Shown here one piece after another: positions 33,801-44,699 of a stretch of 64,000 bases of DNA. A program made the position numbers and the translations under genes. Positions within the stretch are counted from its first letter, which is position 1; every line of letters begins with the position of its first letter. The stretch covers positions 62,001 through 126,000 of the forward strand of contig NRSV01000079.1 in assembly GCA_002286855.1 (NCBI GenBank). The letters are read 5' to 3'. The notes beneath the pieces were generated by a model. The model did no database searches. It worked only from the letters and a program-made list of their open reading frames with translations, and was not told where the DNA came from. This stretch comes from Bipolaris cookei. Taxonomy: Eukaryota; Ascomycota; Dothideomycetes; Pleosporales; Pleosporaceae.

Positions 33801-34489
33801 AAGCGCTTGGCGAAGCTCAAGAATCTTTCATCAGAAGACAACAGGTTCTGGAATCATATCTACAGTGACTCGTATGATTTCCTGCAAGGTATGTCTTCCT
33901 ATAGCCCTAATAGTATTACGGTGCTAACGATCACACAGCCGACGTTGACGCTGAGAACCTTGAAAAGCTTTCAAAGAAAGACATGATTAATTTCTATAGC
34001 CAATATATCTCGACGTCGTCTTCACAGCGTTCCAAGCTATCAGTGCACCTCCAAGCACAAGCCAAGGCCAAGGAGCCATCGATCGAGGAAAAGAAGACTT
34101 CTGCTGCCGCTTCACTTCAAATCATTCTCACCGAACACAAACTCAAGTTTGATGATGCGGCTTTCCAAACTCGCGTAGCTGATGCGTCGTCCATTGACGA
34201 GATTTCAAAGGCTGTGACTCGTTATCTGAGCGAAGACATCAAGGTAGAGCGGGACGTTGCAACCAAGGTGCTAGATGAAGCAAAGGCTGCACTCGGTGTC
34301 GCCGACTCGGGCTTGCCAGCAGCACCGCAGACACTAGATACAGCTGCGGATGTAAAGAGTGCGGTTGATGCGTCGCATCCCGTTCTCATCAAGGATGTGC
34401 ATGCGTGGAAGGCAAGCATGCAAATCAGTACCGGCGTGCGGCCGGTGCGGGATCTGGATGAATTCGTTGATGTTGTAGAGAAGCTTTGA
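30873..34489 (+). CDS. STE23: Insulin-degrading-enzyme-type M16 metallopeptidase
   Basis: Exons 30873-33888 and 33939-34489, with intron 33889-33938, give 1188 aa from the first ATG, or 1097 aa from ATG 31146. The zinc-binding inverted motif is HAVEH (residues 71-75 of the shorter form), with ENKKN downstream carrying the distal Glu region. Other landmarks are DVNVGSFSDAPDMPGIAHA, LFMGTEKYPEENAYNQYL, GHEGPGSVLAHLKAKGW, WYGTEYK, the M16 middle domains and RTIEQLGYVVFSG. The protein is a full-length, four-domain insulysin, like yeast Ste23 which trims a-factor and short peptides. The first 91 residues before the conserved core (MLRSLGARQSLGN, many Arg/Ser/Pro, few acidic) look like a mitochondrial presequence. 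Two starts could thus give mitochondrial and cytosolic forms. The downstream ATG at 31146 has a good A at -3 context. Confidence 0.93.
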
Positions 34490-34923
34490 GTGTGACATCT
34501 AGCCCTCGAATGTACGAAGCAGTCGCATGCAATAGAATAGTGTAGACAAATGGGGTCGGTAGCGTGTCTATTGCAGCGTAGTAATAAAAATATCAACGAC
34601 AGCCTTTTTGCGCAATCTATGTCATCGAATGTGCATATTCCATGTGTATTTGGCTCTGCAAGGTCCTCGTGACCATGTGTTGAGGTTGGAATAGTCAAGG
34701 GAGGAGTGAGGCTCCACATTTACCGCATGGCAGAGACATGATGAACGAGGCTCGGCCCGCTAGACTTCCGACGACTTCGTCATACACGACGGAACATCCA
34801 TACCTACCCAGCATGGAACTGCGGCACGCTCTACCGCGCAAGAAAACACTCAAATCTACGGGGTGAGGCAAGCGTGAAGAGAAATATCGAAGATCAAAAG
34901 AGGTGGAAGCACTAGCGACAATC

Positions 34924-35637
34924 ATGTTACGAAGAAGCCTCCTTCGAGCGACTGCACGTCATCAACCTCACTGCACGCGCAACCCAACTCTCCGCTGTTA
35001 TGCTACAGAATCCGTAACGCCCGTCCCGGCGCCAACATCTCAATCGCAAATTGACCGCTTCAACCGACGCCTACCCAAGTTCCTGCACAAATACACGAAT
35101 GCACTCGGCAACGCGCCCGTCACGCACATAACCTCCTTCCTCATCCTACACGAACTCACCGCCGTAATCCCACTTTTCGGACTCGCAGGTTACTTTCACT
35201 ACACGCACTGGCTGCCACCCTGGATCGCAGAAGGCGCATGGATTGCATCGGGCGTGGAGCGGTTTGGCCGGTATTTCAAGCGCAAGGGCTGGATCCGCGG
35301 TGAGGAGGCGCTGGAGGCTGAGCGCGAGGTTGACGATATGCAGAAGAAGCAGAAGTTGCGGAGGGTGGATCAGGTGTGGAATGTGGGAGAGGGAGGGGTT
35401 AGGCTGGTGGTGGAGTTTGCGACGGCGTATGCGGTTGTTAAGATGTTTTTGGTGCCGAGGATTGTATTCAGTGTGTGGGCTACACCCGCGTTTGCGAGGT
35501 GGACTGTTGCACCTGTGCTGAGCAGGTTTAGGAGACTTTTTGGGAGGGGGAGGGGTGTGGGGGATAAGGCGGCTGGGGCGGGGACGGGGGCTGTTGGGGG
35601 TGGTGCTGTGCCGAAGAGTGGGATAGGGAAGAATTGA
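34924..35637 (+). CDS. DUF1279 (FAM210-type) mitochondrial membrane protein
   Basis: 237 aa from ATG 34924. Residues 1-30 are a mitochondrial presequence (MLRRSLLRATARHQ), then FLHKYTNALGNAPVTHITSF, LILHELTAVIPLFGLAGYFH, WLPPWIAEGAWIASGVERF and a charged coiled segment (LEAEREVDDMQKKQKLRRVD). A second hydrophobic part follows, RLVVEFATAYAVVKMFLVPR, WATPAFARWTVAPVLSRF, and a Gly-rich tail. The order of helix, charged linker and a KMFLVPRI helix matches DUF1279, found in FAM210A/B, inner-membrane proteins linked to mitochondrial translation and energy balance. Inference: inner mitochondrial membrane. It stands alone and is convergent with nothing nearby. Confidence 0.85.
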   Translation: MLRRSLLRATARHQPHCTRNPTLRCYATESVTPVPAPTSQSQIDRFNRRLPKFLHKYTNALGNAPVTHITSFLILHELTAVIPLFGLAGYFHYTHWLPPWIAEGAWIASGVERFGRYFKRKGWIRGEEALEAEREVDDMQKKQKLRRVDQVWNVGEGGVRLVVEFATAYAVVKMFLVPRIVFSVWATPAFARWTVAPVLSRFRRLFGRGRGVGDKAAGAGTGAVGGGAVPKSGIGKN

Positions 35638-35841
35638 TGGTGTTGTGGAACTGTGCTGAGGAAATTTGAGTTCACTTGTTGCTGTTGGAATCGAGGGTGA
35701 GGTCTGAATTTCCCTTCCATTCGTGTACAAACGCTTTGGGTCGAGGTTTGCTTCGCTTTTCATCAACTCTCAAGTCCATCTTACTTTCTTTATCATTGGT
35801 CCAATCAAATTCGGATCTGCTTTGCCTTCACGGTCAGCAAC

Positions 35842-37215
35842 ATGTGCTTCGACAGCGACGAATACCAGTACGAAACCAGGGTTGAGATTCGCAATGGCGA
35901 ACGCCAATTTGTCAAGATCTATCATCCACGCCATGGCATGGCCCGCCGCCGTAGGTACGGATTCGGTGGCCCTTACTACCCTTCACGATACTACGCTCGT
36001 CCGCCTTCAGGCCGCTACATAAACAGGGGGCTCGCCTATCTGGATCGCTACCCCAATGTACCGCTGCCTCGAGACTTTGTCAGAGATGCGTATCCCAGAT
36101 ACTACTCTGGATATGGGCATGGAATGGGATATCACGTTGGAGGTCGCGCTGCTATGCCGATTCATTACTCAATGGTAGGTTTCTTCCACTTCCCCTTTCC
36201 ACTGATTGCGTTGCCTATTGCCTTTTCTCCCTCACACCGCTGCTTTTCTCCGCTCCCATTGGTTCGTATGAAGAATTGCACGCTGCTGCCTTCGAGTTCT
36301 GGCGTGGGATTTTGCTCTTGGGTTCCGTTTGTCAGGTGGGTGTCTCACATTGCCCTTCACCTTGACTCTTTCCTTGCTTCGCCACACTGCAATCCCTCGA
36401 TTGCCGCCTATCCCACTTCCTCACCTCGCCACCATCGTAACCTCCAACGCCTCAATCACTTCCCAAATTATCACGTACCCACCACCACAATGGAGTCATA
36501 CCCCAAGCCTCGCCACCAGTACATCTACACCCCCCGCTACGGGCAACGCGGCATCCTCAGCTACGTGGGTCAAGCCCCCAACGGCGCCGCACCCACAGGC
36601 GTAATCAGCGGCGCCTATACCTACGGAGTTGGCTACGCAGTAGCCGCAGCCTGTCAACCTATGGTATACAACACTCGCCCTTTCTACGGTCCCACCTACC
36701 TCTACCCCTACTACAGCCCTGGCTACACCTACTACAACTCCAACCTCTACGGCTCCTTATACCCCCTTGCTAACTTCAATTTCACCTCCCAGCGGTCCTA
36801 CTACAACACAGTGCCCACCTGCAACTACACAGCGCACGTCTATCCCCTGGGCCCTACTACCACAACAACAACTACCTACCACGTAACCAACGCCCAAGCC
36901 CCCCTGTACGCCTCACCCACCGCCCAACTCCTGCGCGAAACCCGACCAGCATACGCGCATGGTCACGCTTACGCGCCGCAACCCGCATCTCGCAAGGAGA
37001 TTCAGCTCGAGAATCGCCGTATTGCAACGCAGCGCGGGTCGTATGATGCGCGCAAAATTCGGCCAGCGGATGCGCACGATGACGATCCGTTTTGGTGCCG
37101 CGAGGTGAATGGCGAGTGGCATTTACGGTCGTATTATCAGATTGAGAATGAGTGTCATCCCGGCAGGTGGATGATGGATGCTGAGATTGGGTTTTTGGTG
37201 TTTCATCGGGCGTAG
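35842..37215 (+). CDS. Tyrosine-rich low-complexity protein, unknown function
   Basis: A 457-codon open frame that may contain an unrecognised intron or two genes. The first 110 codons are rich in Tyr, Arg and Gly (YPSRYYARPPSGRYINRGLA), ending at ATG followed by GTAGGT at 36176. Codons from 36176 to about 36489 are pyrimidine-rich and hydrophobic, like intron or leader. From ATG 36490 the protein resumes with strongly C-ending codons, with many Tyr residues (YNTRPFYGPTYLYPYYSPGY) and a basic stretch. The end FWCREVNGEWHLRSYYQIEN and ECHPGRWMMDAEIGFLVFHR is more regular and may be a folded domain. No signal peptide or known family. It could be one spliced protein or a 5' gene plus a 3' gene starting at 36490. 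Tyr-rich repeats suggest a disordered or self-associating protein, which is speculative. Confidence 0.6.
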   Translation: MCFDSDEYQYETRVEIRNGERQFVKIYHPRHGMARRRRYGFGGPYYPSRYYARPPSGRYINRGLAYLDRYPNVPLPRDFVRDAYPRYYSGYGHGMGYHVGGRAAMPIHYSMVGFFHFPFPLIALPIAFSPSHRCFSPLPLVRMKNCTLLPSSSGVGFCSWVPFVRWVSHIALHLDSFLASPHCNPSIAAYPTSSPRHHRNLQRLNHFPNYHVPTTTMESYPKPRHQYIYTPRYGQRGILSYVGQAPNGAAPTGVISGAYTYGVGYAVAAACQPMVYNTRPFYGPTYLYPYYSPGYTYYNSNLYGSLYPLANFNFTSQRSYYNTVPTCNYTAHVYPLGPTTTTTTTYHVTNAQAPLYASPTAQLLRETRPAYAHGHAYAPQPASRKEIQLENRRIATQRGSYDARKIRPADAHDDDPFWCREVNGEWHLRSYYQIENECHPGRWMMDAEIGFLVFHRA

Positions 37216-39673
37216 ATGAGTGCAGTCAGGTGATGTGGAGGTATTGAAGGCGGGGGAATCAGATCATGTGGAGTGGGATGAGAAGAGATGGGGGTTCATT
37301 ATGTTCTGGTGTTTGATTTATGAGATACATTTTTCTTTTGGGTTTAGTCAGGTCTACGATGATGACTTGGCATATTGGCGCTTGGAATCCTATCATCTTT
37401 GCAGGCGGATCTGTATTCCCCAGGATACAGTCTGGTCACCCTGTCGACCACGAAACAGTAATGAAATGAGGATATGGATGAAAGTTCACAGGAAATACTA
37501 TGACGAATTCGATCAAGGTTGATATCACAAAGTTTCTTTGTCGTCTTTTTACATTATAGGTTGGTAAAATCGTAGACATGTATAGCACTACATTATTTCG
37601 GAATCATCAACGCAAATGCGACAATGGCCATCGGCTTCTGTGCCGACGGTAAATACAATTGTCAGTTCCCATGTGATATTTTTAATTACCTATGTTGACA
37701 TTATCCTAACCGACGTGAACGTATTCATCTCACGCACCATGCCACTTTCTTTTCCTCGTACTACGAATGTGACATTCCACATGCCGCTAGCATAAAATGC
37801 ATAATACAAATCAATACATCGGCCCAGCATGTCACTTCGTAAGCGAAAACCCAAAGTCCGAGTCAACCACTTCAACAACCCATTCTCAAATCCCAGCACC
37901 ATGACACGGGCCCTACTAATCAGCAAAAAGACGAGAAAAAAAAGAAAAGGAAGTTTTGTCCCCGCGTGGATAGCGGTGTCAACCTACGTACATGCTACGT
38001 GCTGGACCTTCGACCGAGGAGGTGGGCAGCGGGGTGGTGGGAAGTTTACATCGAGGATGGAGAAATGGGGAGTATGGGTTAAGGAAAAGTATTATAAGGA
38101 GAAGAAGAGATCACCTAACGTTACCCTAATGACTATATGTGGAGTATCGATTTAGCTCTAAAGAGCTAGGCGGAGTTCCTTGATATTACATGCACAAACT
38201 TTGCAGAGTGCAAAATCTGTGCGACATGAATTGTAACATTTGCAACGCTGTTTTTTTTGGCAGTGAGGCTCTCGAGGGTGTTTAGAGTGATAGATTAGAG
38301 TTGGATGAGTCTGTCAGGCAGCTAATTGCTACAATATCTTCGTATTTGAAAGAAATCTTGTTTCAAATAGAATATGCAAGTACGGATTCTTCTGTGAAGG
38401 ACGATGTGTCAGTTGCTACGAGTTATCCTATTAATACACTCACTTGTCGTGAGCACGTTTGCACTGACCGACATCTGTCTGGGGTTTATGCATTTGACCC
38501 GTTGTTTCAACCCGAGCGTCCAGGTTATGGGGACGGACAGGACGAGGAGAAACCGTCTCTGTTGTGTATAAATAACGATATCGAGGGCTCACAGAATTCA
38601 CCATCTTGAATAGAGCATCAATCATTTTGCAACAATATTCAAGACTCTTGTCCTCATCCATGCAGAGAATACCACAAACAATAAACATGGTTTCAAATAA
38701 GTGACAGCATTGATGGGTTCATCCTGGCCTCCTTGTGTATCCGAGCTATAGTAACTGTTTCCACGGCTTCTGTTTAAGTGGACGTTACCAAGCACGTAAC
38801 AGAAGTACTGGGTAAATCAGATAATGACAAGTGATAAAGAAAATCCACAAATCTAATGCCATGCTTCGCCGGCAGTCTAATCGGCAATCGCTTCCCAACA
38901 TCAAAGGCTAAGGCTTTCAGATTAAGAGATGCACCATGGTTCCCGAACTGTTTGACTATTCCGACGACCAATGTACAGATCAAATGTATAGAATGCATAG
39001 GGGTAGCTGGTACGGCTTACTGCCTTGCAACTGGTGAATGTACCGCAGGTTCAGCCGCTTGCGCGGTGGGTGCGTAGGCATTACTATGTATGCCCTGTGG
39101 AGAGCGGAGCAAGCGTACTACTACAAGCATACAGATTGCTCCGAATATAATGTACGGAACAAGAGCAGAACTGGAGGGCCTCCAGAAATTACATCCGTCG
39201 GTGGAGAAATCCGCCTCCCTCTTCGTAACAGATGTAGTTATGTTGTGAGGCGTGATGTAATTATTACGCCTAATCAACCTCTGTGTTATGCTGGTATCTA
39301 TAAAGAGTGTAAGTAAATTCCATTCACCATGTATAAATAAGGTATTAATACAATCACAGTTCGATGGGAAAGCTTTTTACATGTTGAAACCTCACGTTTG
39401 ATATGTCTTTGACACGCAGAGAATAAATTGTTCGCTGGCTGAGTTGGGTACCTGACGAAACATTGCACCATTAGTAATCACGTATAAAAGATAAAAGAAC
39501 AAAAACAAAAAAAATAGTTAGGTTTTCAGACAAATAGAAAGTACAACCCGTATACCATTTCTCTATTTTCCCAACCCCGCTATAGCCTCGCCCTGACGTC
39601 ACAAGCATCCCCACATTTCTCGCAGCTCACCTCCGAACCCTCGACCCGACAAACCTTAGCTTGCCCAGATCAG
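37216..39673. other. 2.5-kb spacer, no gene supported
   Basis: A/T-rich, no family signal. Open frames at 38301-38609 (+), 38774-38998 (-) and 39017-39277 (-) are short. The last has one transmembrane-like segment (ALVPYIIFGAICMLVVVRLL) and could be a fragment of a small membrane protein, but no start or splice pattern supports it. A small perfect palindrome (TAGCTCT-AA-AGAGCTA) lies at 38153-38168. Confidence 0.35.
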
Positions 39674-40380
39674 ATGCCGCAGCAACAACAACGACAACCC
39701 CACTCAACCGGCTCGCACCTAACCACATTCCTATTCGTCTCCATATTCGTCATATCGCTATTCCCTGGCATCTTCGTATCTATATTCTGGGCGCCATACA
39801 ACAGTCTCGCAAATTACTTTGTCCCAACACCCGCACCGCGCAAAAGCGTCGTCTGTACCAGTCCTAACGTTTGCACTTCGCTGCCCATAATGTCTTGGTA
39901 AGTTAAAAATCCCCAATTGGCCAGACTGCAATAAAATTAACACCTCTCAGGTCCCAAAAATCTCTTACATTGCCCTCGCACTCCCGCGGCTGCTACCTAA
40001 TCACCGACCACATTCTCAAAGAAGTCCCAGAAATCAAGCAGTACAAGACGGGTCTACTGAATCTCTTCATCCAACACACATCCTGCGCGCTGTCGCTGAA
40101 TGAAAACTTTGACAAGGATGTGCGCGCGGATATGGGCACGGCGCTCGATCGCATTGTGCCCGAGGACAAGAAGAACCAAGGACTTTATCTGCATGATGCA
40201 GAGGGCAGCGATGATATGCCAGCTCACGTCAAGTCTGCGCTGATTGGCGCAAGTGTTACCATACCGATTACGAATGGCAGACTCAACACGGGAACGTGGC
40301 AGGGTATCTGGTACTTGGAGTTTAGGGATTCGAAGCATACGCGCAAGGTGGTGGCTACGATTCAGGGAGAGAAGATGTAG
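39674..40380 (+). CDS. YjbQ/UPF0047 family protein with possible N-terminal membrane anchor
   Basis: Exons 39674-39897 and 39951-40380 (intron 39898-39950) give 217 aa. The YjbQ core is complete: SRGCYLITDHILKEVPEIKQ, NLFIQHTSCALSLNENFD, LYLHDAEGSDDMPAHVKSAL and LNTGTWQGIWYLEFRD. The core would normally begin at the second Met (MSWSQKSLTLP, ATG at 39890-39892). The 72 residues upstream are in frame and include a transmembrane-like segment, TTFLFVSIFVISLFPGIFVS, with a Gln-rich N-terminus. If translated, they would anchor the protein. If translation starts at MSW, they are 5' UTR. YjbQ proteins have phosphatase-like or thiamine-phosphate-related activity in bacteria. Their role in fungi is unclear. 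The gene converges on NDUFS6 at 40673. Confidence 0.85.
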
Positions 40381-40672
40381 AAAATGATCTTGGTGAGATG
40401 ATATCCATGGTTAGATTTCCGAGCAATATATCTTGAGCTATGATAAGTCAAGTTCACAGAATTCAACAATTACAGGTTAAATGAGCAATGTATTTGTGAT
40501 TCAAGTGCCATCTCTTAGTATCCTACCTGGTAGGTGAGCAGTTTATCCGTAATTAGTTTAGGTATAAAATGGTCAAGGTCACACGTCATCTCAACAAAGC
40601 CAGTAACATGCCTATTTATAGGACTTTCAATTGAAGCACATATATACACCCTCGCAAAAACTCAAAGTGGGT

Positions 40673-41540
40673 TTACCGCTGTGCAAGAGGCTCGTCGGTA
40701 ACCTTTTGTGTCTCGTTGACTTCCGCCGCATTGCCCTTGGGTCCCAGTGGGTATGAAAGCTCGTGCTCGGGGGTGGCTTCGAGGACAGCGCGGTGCTTCT
40801 CGTGAGCCTATGTAATGTTAGCAACTATTCTGTCAAGCCCGAATTCGCCCATATTCTGTAATTCAAGAATTTCCATAGTGTATCAAAAAGTCTGGTACAT
40901 ACAAAGGGCAGACCACAGTATGTGCACCAGCAAATCTGGGGCTTATCTGTGTTGATAAAGATCCGGGGGTGTCCGAGAGGGCCGCCGCCTCCGTCACATG
41001 ATACGACGCGGTCATGTGTCCAGCGGACGGGCTGCTGGTGGATGAGCTCAATGGCAGCATATGGGCGTGGCTGTATATCTCCTGTTAGCAACTGTTTCTT
41101 TGTTCTTATTCTTGTCACTAGCAACCGCTCGTTCCCTGTCTCTGAGCAACACAACGTTCAATCATTATATCCCCACCACATCTCCCAGCAGAGACAAGAC
41201 ATACCTGATCTTCAATAATGGTCTGCTCAAATCTCGGCCCGCTCATCGCAACCGCCCTCGGGTTCTGACTCCTCGACCAGATACCCTTGTAATTGGGCGC
41301 CTGTGTGGTCCTCAACTCCTCAGCATCCTGCACAGACTCCTGAAGAACCTGATCGAACGAGCCCTCGGAAGAAGTGGCCATTTCGTTGGTTGCCGAGACA
41401 TTCTGCTTCGCGTCGCGCTTGACAGGGTCGTTGGCGGGGACCTGGTTGCTGGTTGTAGCCGTCGAGACATAGCGGGCAAAGGGGCGGAAGGCGGCCGCTG
41501 CGCTGCGGGAGCGCAGAGCGCGAAGGGTGACGGGGAGCAT
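40673..41540 (-). CDS. NDUFS6: Mitochondrial complex I zinc-binding subunit (NDUFS6-like)
   Basis: Three exons, 41205-41540, 40903-41070 and 40673-40807 (introns 41071-41204 and 40808-40902), give 212 aa. The start MLPVTLRALRSRSAAAAFRP is a mitochondrial presequence. Residues about 145-170 hold the CHCC zinc-finger region, CDGGGGPLGHPRIFINTDKP and QICWCTYCGLPF, as in the 13-kDa (NDUFS6/NUMM) accessory subunit that binds zinc and helps assemble the N-module of NADH:ubiquinone oxidoreductase. The last exon encodes a hydrophilic tail (AHEKHRAVLEATP). Intron phases are 0 at both junctions. The intron lengths (134 and 95 nt) are on the long side for this window. Confidence 0.88.
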
Positions 41541-41770
41541 CTTGAGCGAGGTGTGGGTGCAGACGGGCTGCGCAATTGCTGGGCGAAGATGCGGGTTGCG
41601 TGGTTGAAGTTGAGCTTCTGAGCGTTCGTGCTATACGTGACTTACATAAGCAGAGGTATGTCAAGGATCAGCAAGCTGGCCACCCCACCAAACCTAACCA
41701 ACCCAACGTTCTGCGCAATTGAGCCACAACAATGCAATAAAATTAGATAAAACTTGAAAAACTTAATTTA

Positions 41771-43211
41771 TCATCTAGTTCTACACTGAGTTCTTGTGTG
41801 GCCTTGAATGTGGCACTTCGTGCACGTTGGCGGCGCGCGCTGACGTCGCTGACTGCTATCACTCTGCTCAGCCTCTACAACCACTCTTTCTGCCTGTAGC
41901 GAGCTGCTGAGTCTGCTGTACCTGGAACACTCCGCCAGAAGCAATATGTTGACGCTCCTGATTCTGCTTTTGTCCCTGACGCTGATTTTCTGCACGTAGC
42001 TTCTTAGTGTCCTCCACGAGTATCGTTGCTGATTATATTGCAAACTGAGCGCTCTTAGTAAGTTGGCGTATAGCAACGCTTGTTGGGCTTTCTGGCTGCC
42101 GGCGTAGTCGCCCTTGGATATAGCAAACCTGCTGCTGAAGCTGCTCTACTGTATGTGGTGTCTCTGTTTGCGCCGCTACTTGCGCTGCAACGTTATTATC
42201 TACAGTTGACTGTGGTGGAGACGGCGTCCGGACGATAGTTAGCGACGACAGAATACGATCTGGACAAGAAGGGACAAGACCTTTCGCTTGAAAGCCTGCT
42301 TGAATATTCTGCCGCATAAATATGGTCGGCAGGATCCGCATATAGGCTGTAAGAAAGTCAAACTTATCAGCATGGGAGACGTCTTGGCGGGCGAGCTCCT
42401 TAATCTGACGTCCGTACGCGCGCTTAAGAGAACAGCAGCTCACGTCTAGTGGCTGAAGGAGATGGGAGGTATGAGGCGGCATACAGAGAGTGATAATCTT
42501 ATTCTCTGCGCAGTACTGGTCAAACTCTGGCGTAGCGTGGCTGCTATGGCCGTCAGAATAAGAAGCCGATAGACTCCAGCTGTTCGAGCCGCCGTATGCT
42601 GATCGAAGTGCTTTACCTACTCTATGCTAAGCTGATCAGCCGCCCGGCCATTGTCTGATACTGCGGCAGTTCAGTTTGGTGAGAGGCCTTAGTACCAGCT
42701 ACTCTGGTAGGCTTTACCAAACAGAATTATAAATGGTGGAAGACACCAGCCAGATGTGTTAACACACTCGATTACTGTCACCCACTCACGATTGCCTGGC
42801 TGTACAATAACCGCCCGACCAACTCTTTCAGAGTTAGTCACGACTTTTGACGTTGCAGCGACGCCCATAGTGACTCTAGTCTCGTCGAAGTTATAGATAT
42901 CTTGGTCTAGAACGCCGTGCGTCTGGCGCGTCTCTTCTATAAGCTTAAACCACGCTGCGATTGTAGCAGGATCTTCGTACTGCACGCGCTGGCTATTAAA
43001 CCTTCTAGTCCACTTTGTCTGAAGCTCTGGCTGGCCTTGGATAAAGCGCGACACCTATTTCTTGCCAATAGGTTGTGTAGGTGGATTTTGGTACATCAAA
43101 AGCCATCGTAAGAGCGCGGAGAGACTTTTTGGGATTATTATGATAAAACACGATAGCAAGAATTATTTTGCCTTCACGAGCAGTCTGTGTAGAGCATTGT
43201 TGTCGCAGCAT
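41771..43211 (-). pseudogene. Pogo-type transposase with zinc knuckle, decayed
   Basis: Fragments in order: 43211-43005 shows a psq-like helix-turn-helix (KKSLRALTMAFDVPKSTY). From 43054 comes VSRFIQGQPELQTKWTRRFN in another frame, then YNFDETRVTMGVAATSK (first Asp), DGHSSHATPEFDQYC near 42530, PPHTSHLLQPLDV from 42482, and at the end a CCHC motif CTKCHIQGHTRTQC near 41800. The frame is broken by stops and shifts (for example after SSWY at 42689). The Tc5-type DNA-binding domain that should lie between the first two pieces is missing, so an internal deletion happened there. The element cannot encode a working transposase. Terminal repeats not found. Confidence 0.85.
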
Positions 43212-44069
43212 TGTAGTGGTTGTGTAGAGCGTTGGGTGAAGTTTGGTAGGGTGCCCAGCTTACTGATCCCCCACGTTGTTGGCTCAACTTTCCGTCACTC
43301 TTTTTGTCCACCTAGTTCCTCAGCTGCAAGTTGTCAGTGATTACCCTGCAAATTCCTTGTTCAAATTGACGAATACTTTTTGAAAATGTCTTCATCTTAG
43401 CCATCTTGATATACATTGTCTTCTCCAAGTTGGCCAAGAAAACAAATTGGATGTTGGCTCCTGGTCTTCACATACCATGCAGAATATTCTAGTTTGGCAT
43501 TCTCACTCATATGATGCTTAGCAAATTATTCTTTGCATTAACTTATAGATCGTAGAAAATCTTTGTGATTTTGTCTCAGAACACAGAAATCATTTTTCAA
43601 GTTTGTTATCAATCCACTTATGCTTGAAACAGGACAAGTTTTCGACCTTGAGAAAGCAATGCTTCTTTCCAGTAGTACGACAAGAAACCATAGGCAAGAC
43701 TGCAAGAGTTGGTTTATGATCGAGCATTGGAAACGAGTGTCGAGTAACGGGACGTTGGATATTCTAAAAGCGAGTTTCTTCCAGCAGACCACGCCAACCC
43801 TTGGCTAATTTACCACTGTAAAAAGGAAGAGTTGGGACTACGTGCAAGTTTGGAGATTCGTTCGATCAAGGAAATCGTGCGAGCAAATGCTCCCTAGGAA
43901 TGCTGCTCATGCACTTCTACGATAGCCGAGTCGGTGATCGGCTCTCCGCTAACCCCGGACCCTTGATCAACCTTCATCTCGAATACCATCAGGCCATCAC
44001 ACCATAAGTACCATGTGGAAGAATCTGACAAACTCCCTCTCCTCATAAATACCATCAAATTTCTTCAAG
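43212..44069. other. Spacer between the transposon relic and the acetolactate decarboxylase gene
   Basis: A/T-rich, no coding signal. A TATA-like CATAAATA near 44044, 20-30 nt before the ATG at 44070, lies in the likely leader of the next gene. Confidence 0.4.
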
Positions 44070-44699
44070 ATGGTCGGATCCATACCAAACGATATCTTTC
44101 AATTCTCTACAGTCGCCGCTCTCAAAGCCGGCTTCAATCAAGGTCAACCACGAACAGCAGACCTAACCTCACACGGCTCAGACGGCATTGGTGTCTACGA
44201 AGATGGCGACCTCATGATGCTGAAATCTGGCCAAGCCTTTGCAATCACCAAAGACGGGAAAGCCAAACCAGCACCTATGAACGCACGCCTTCCCCTCGCT
44301 CTAGTAACTGTTTATGAGCCCAACTTCCGTATTAAAATACCTTCCATAACCATAGACGGCCTCGAGGAACTCACCTCTTCCAATGAATTGGGTCCCACAA
44401 AAGGTGTCAATACGCTCATGCCGTTCAGAATATTCGGCCGCTTCGAATCAATAGAGTTTGAAAATGGGCCTGGCCGCAATGCAATTGATGGTGTCATTTT
44501 CGGCTTCATTGTACCGGAATGGATGAAGGCTATCAGTGGACCGCGTATTCATGCACATTTTCTGGACACAAACGAGGAGGTTGGGGGAAGGGTGACAGAT
44601 TTCCATATGGCGGACCTGGCTTTGTTGGATTTTGCAAAGTGTGGGAGGTTTCATTTGGGATTTCCGCAGGGAGAGGAGTGGGAAAATATCAAGCTGTGA
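44070..44699 (+). CDS. Alpha-acetolactate decarboxylase homologue
   Basis: 209 aa, no intron. The fold motifs of the family are there in order: FQFSTVAALKAGFNQGQPRT, LTSHGSDGIGVYEDGDLMML, ARLPLALVTVYEPNF, GVNTLMPFRIFGRFESIEF, GVIFGFIVPEWMKAISGPRI and HAHFLDTNEEVGGRVTDF. The enzyme converts 2-acetolactate to acetoin in bacteria. Bacterial enzymes bind zinc with three His: HLHF supplies two and the third lies in GGHVLDF. Here HAHF keeps two but the third is Arg (GGRVTDF), so metal binding and activity may differ. Many filamentous fungi carry family members whose role is unproven. The last 40 residues (FAKCGRFHLGFPQGEEW) extend beyond the core. Confidence 0.85.
   Translation: MVGSIPNDIFQFSTVAALKAGFNQGQPRTADLTSHGSDGIGVYEDGDLMMLKSGQAFAITKDGKAKPAPMNARLPLALVTVYEPNFRIKIPSITIDGLEELTSSNELGPTKGVNTLMPFRIFGRFESIEFENGPGRNAIDGVIFGFIVPEWMKAISGPRIHAHFLDTNEEVGGRVTDFHMADLALLDFAKCGRFHLGFPQGEEWENIKL

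Noticed and set aside
39017..39277. Minus-strand 86-aa frame with one transmembrane-like helix
   Set aside because: No signal, no partner exon with a convincing junction, and surrounded by A/T-rich spacer.
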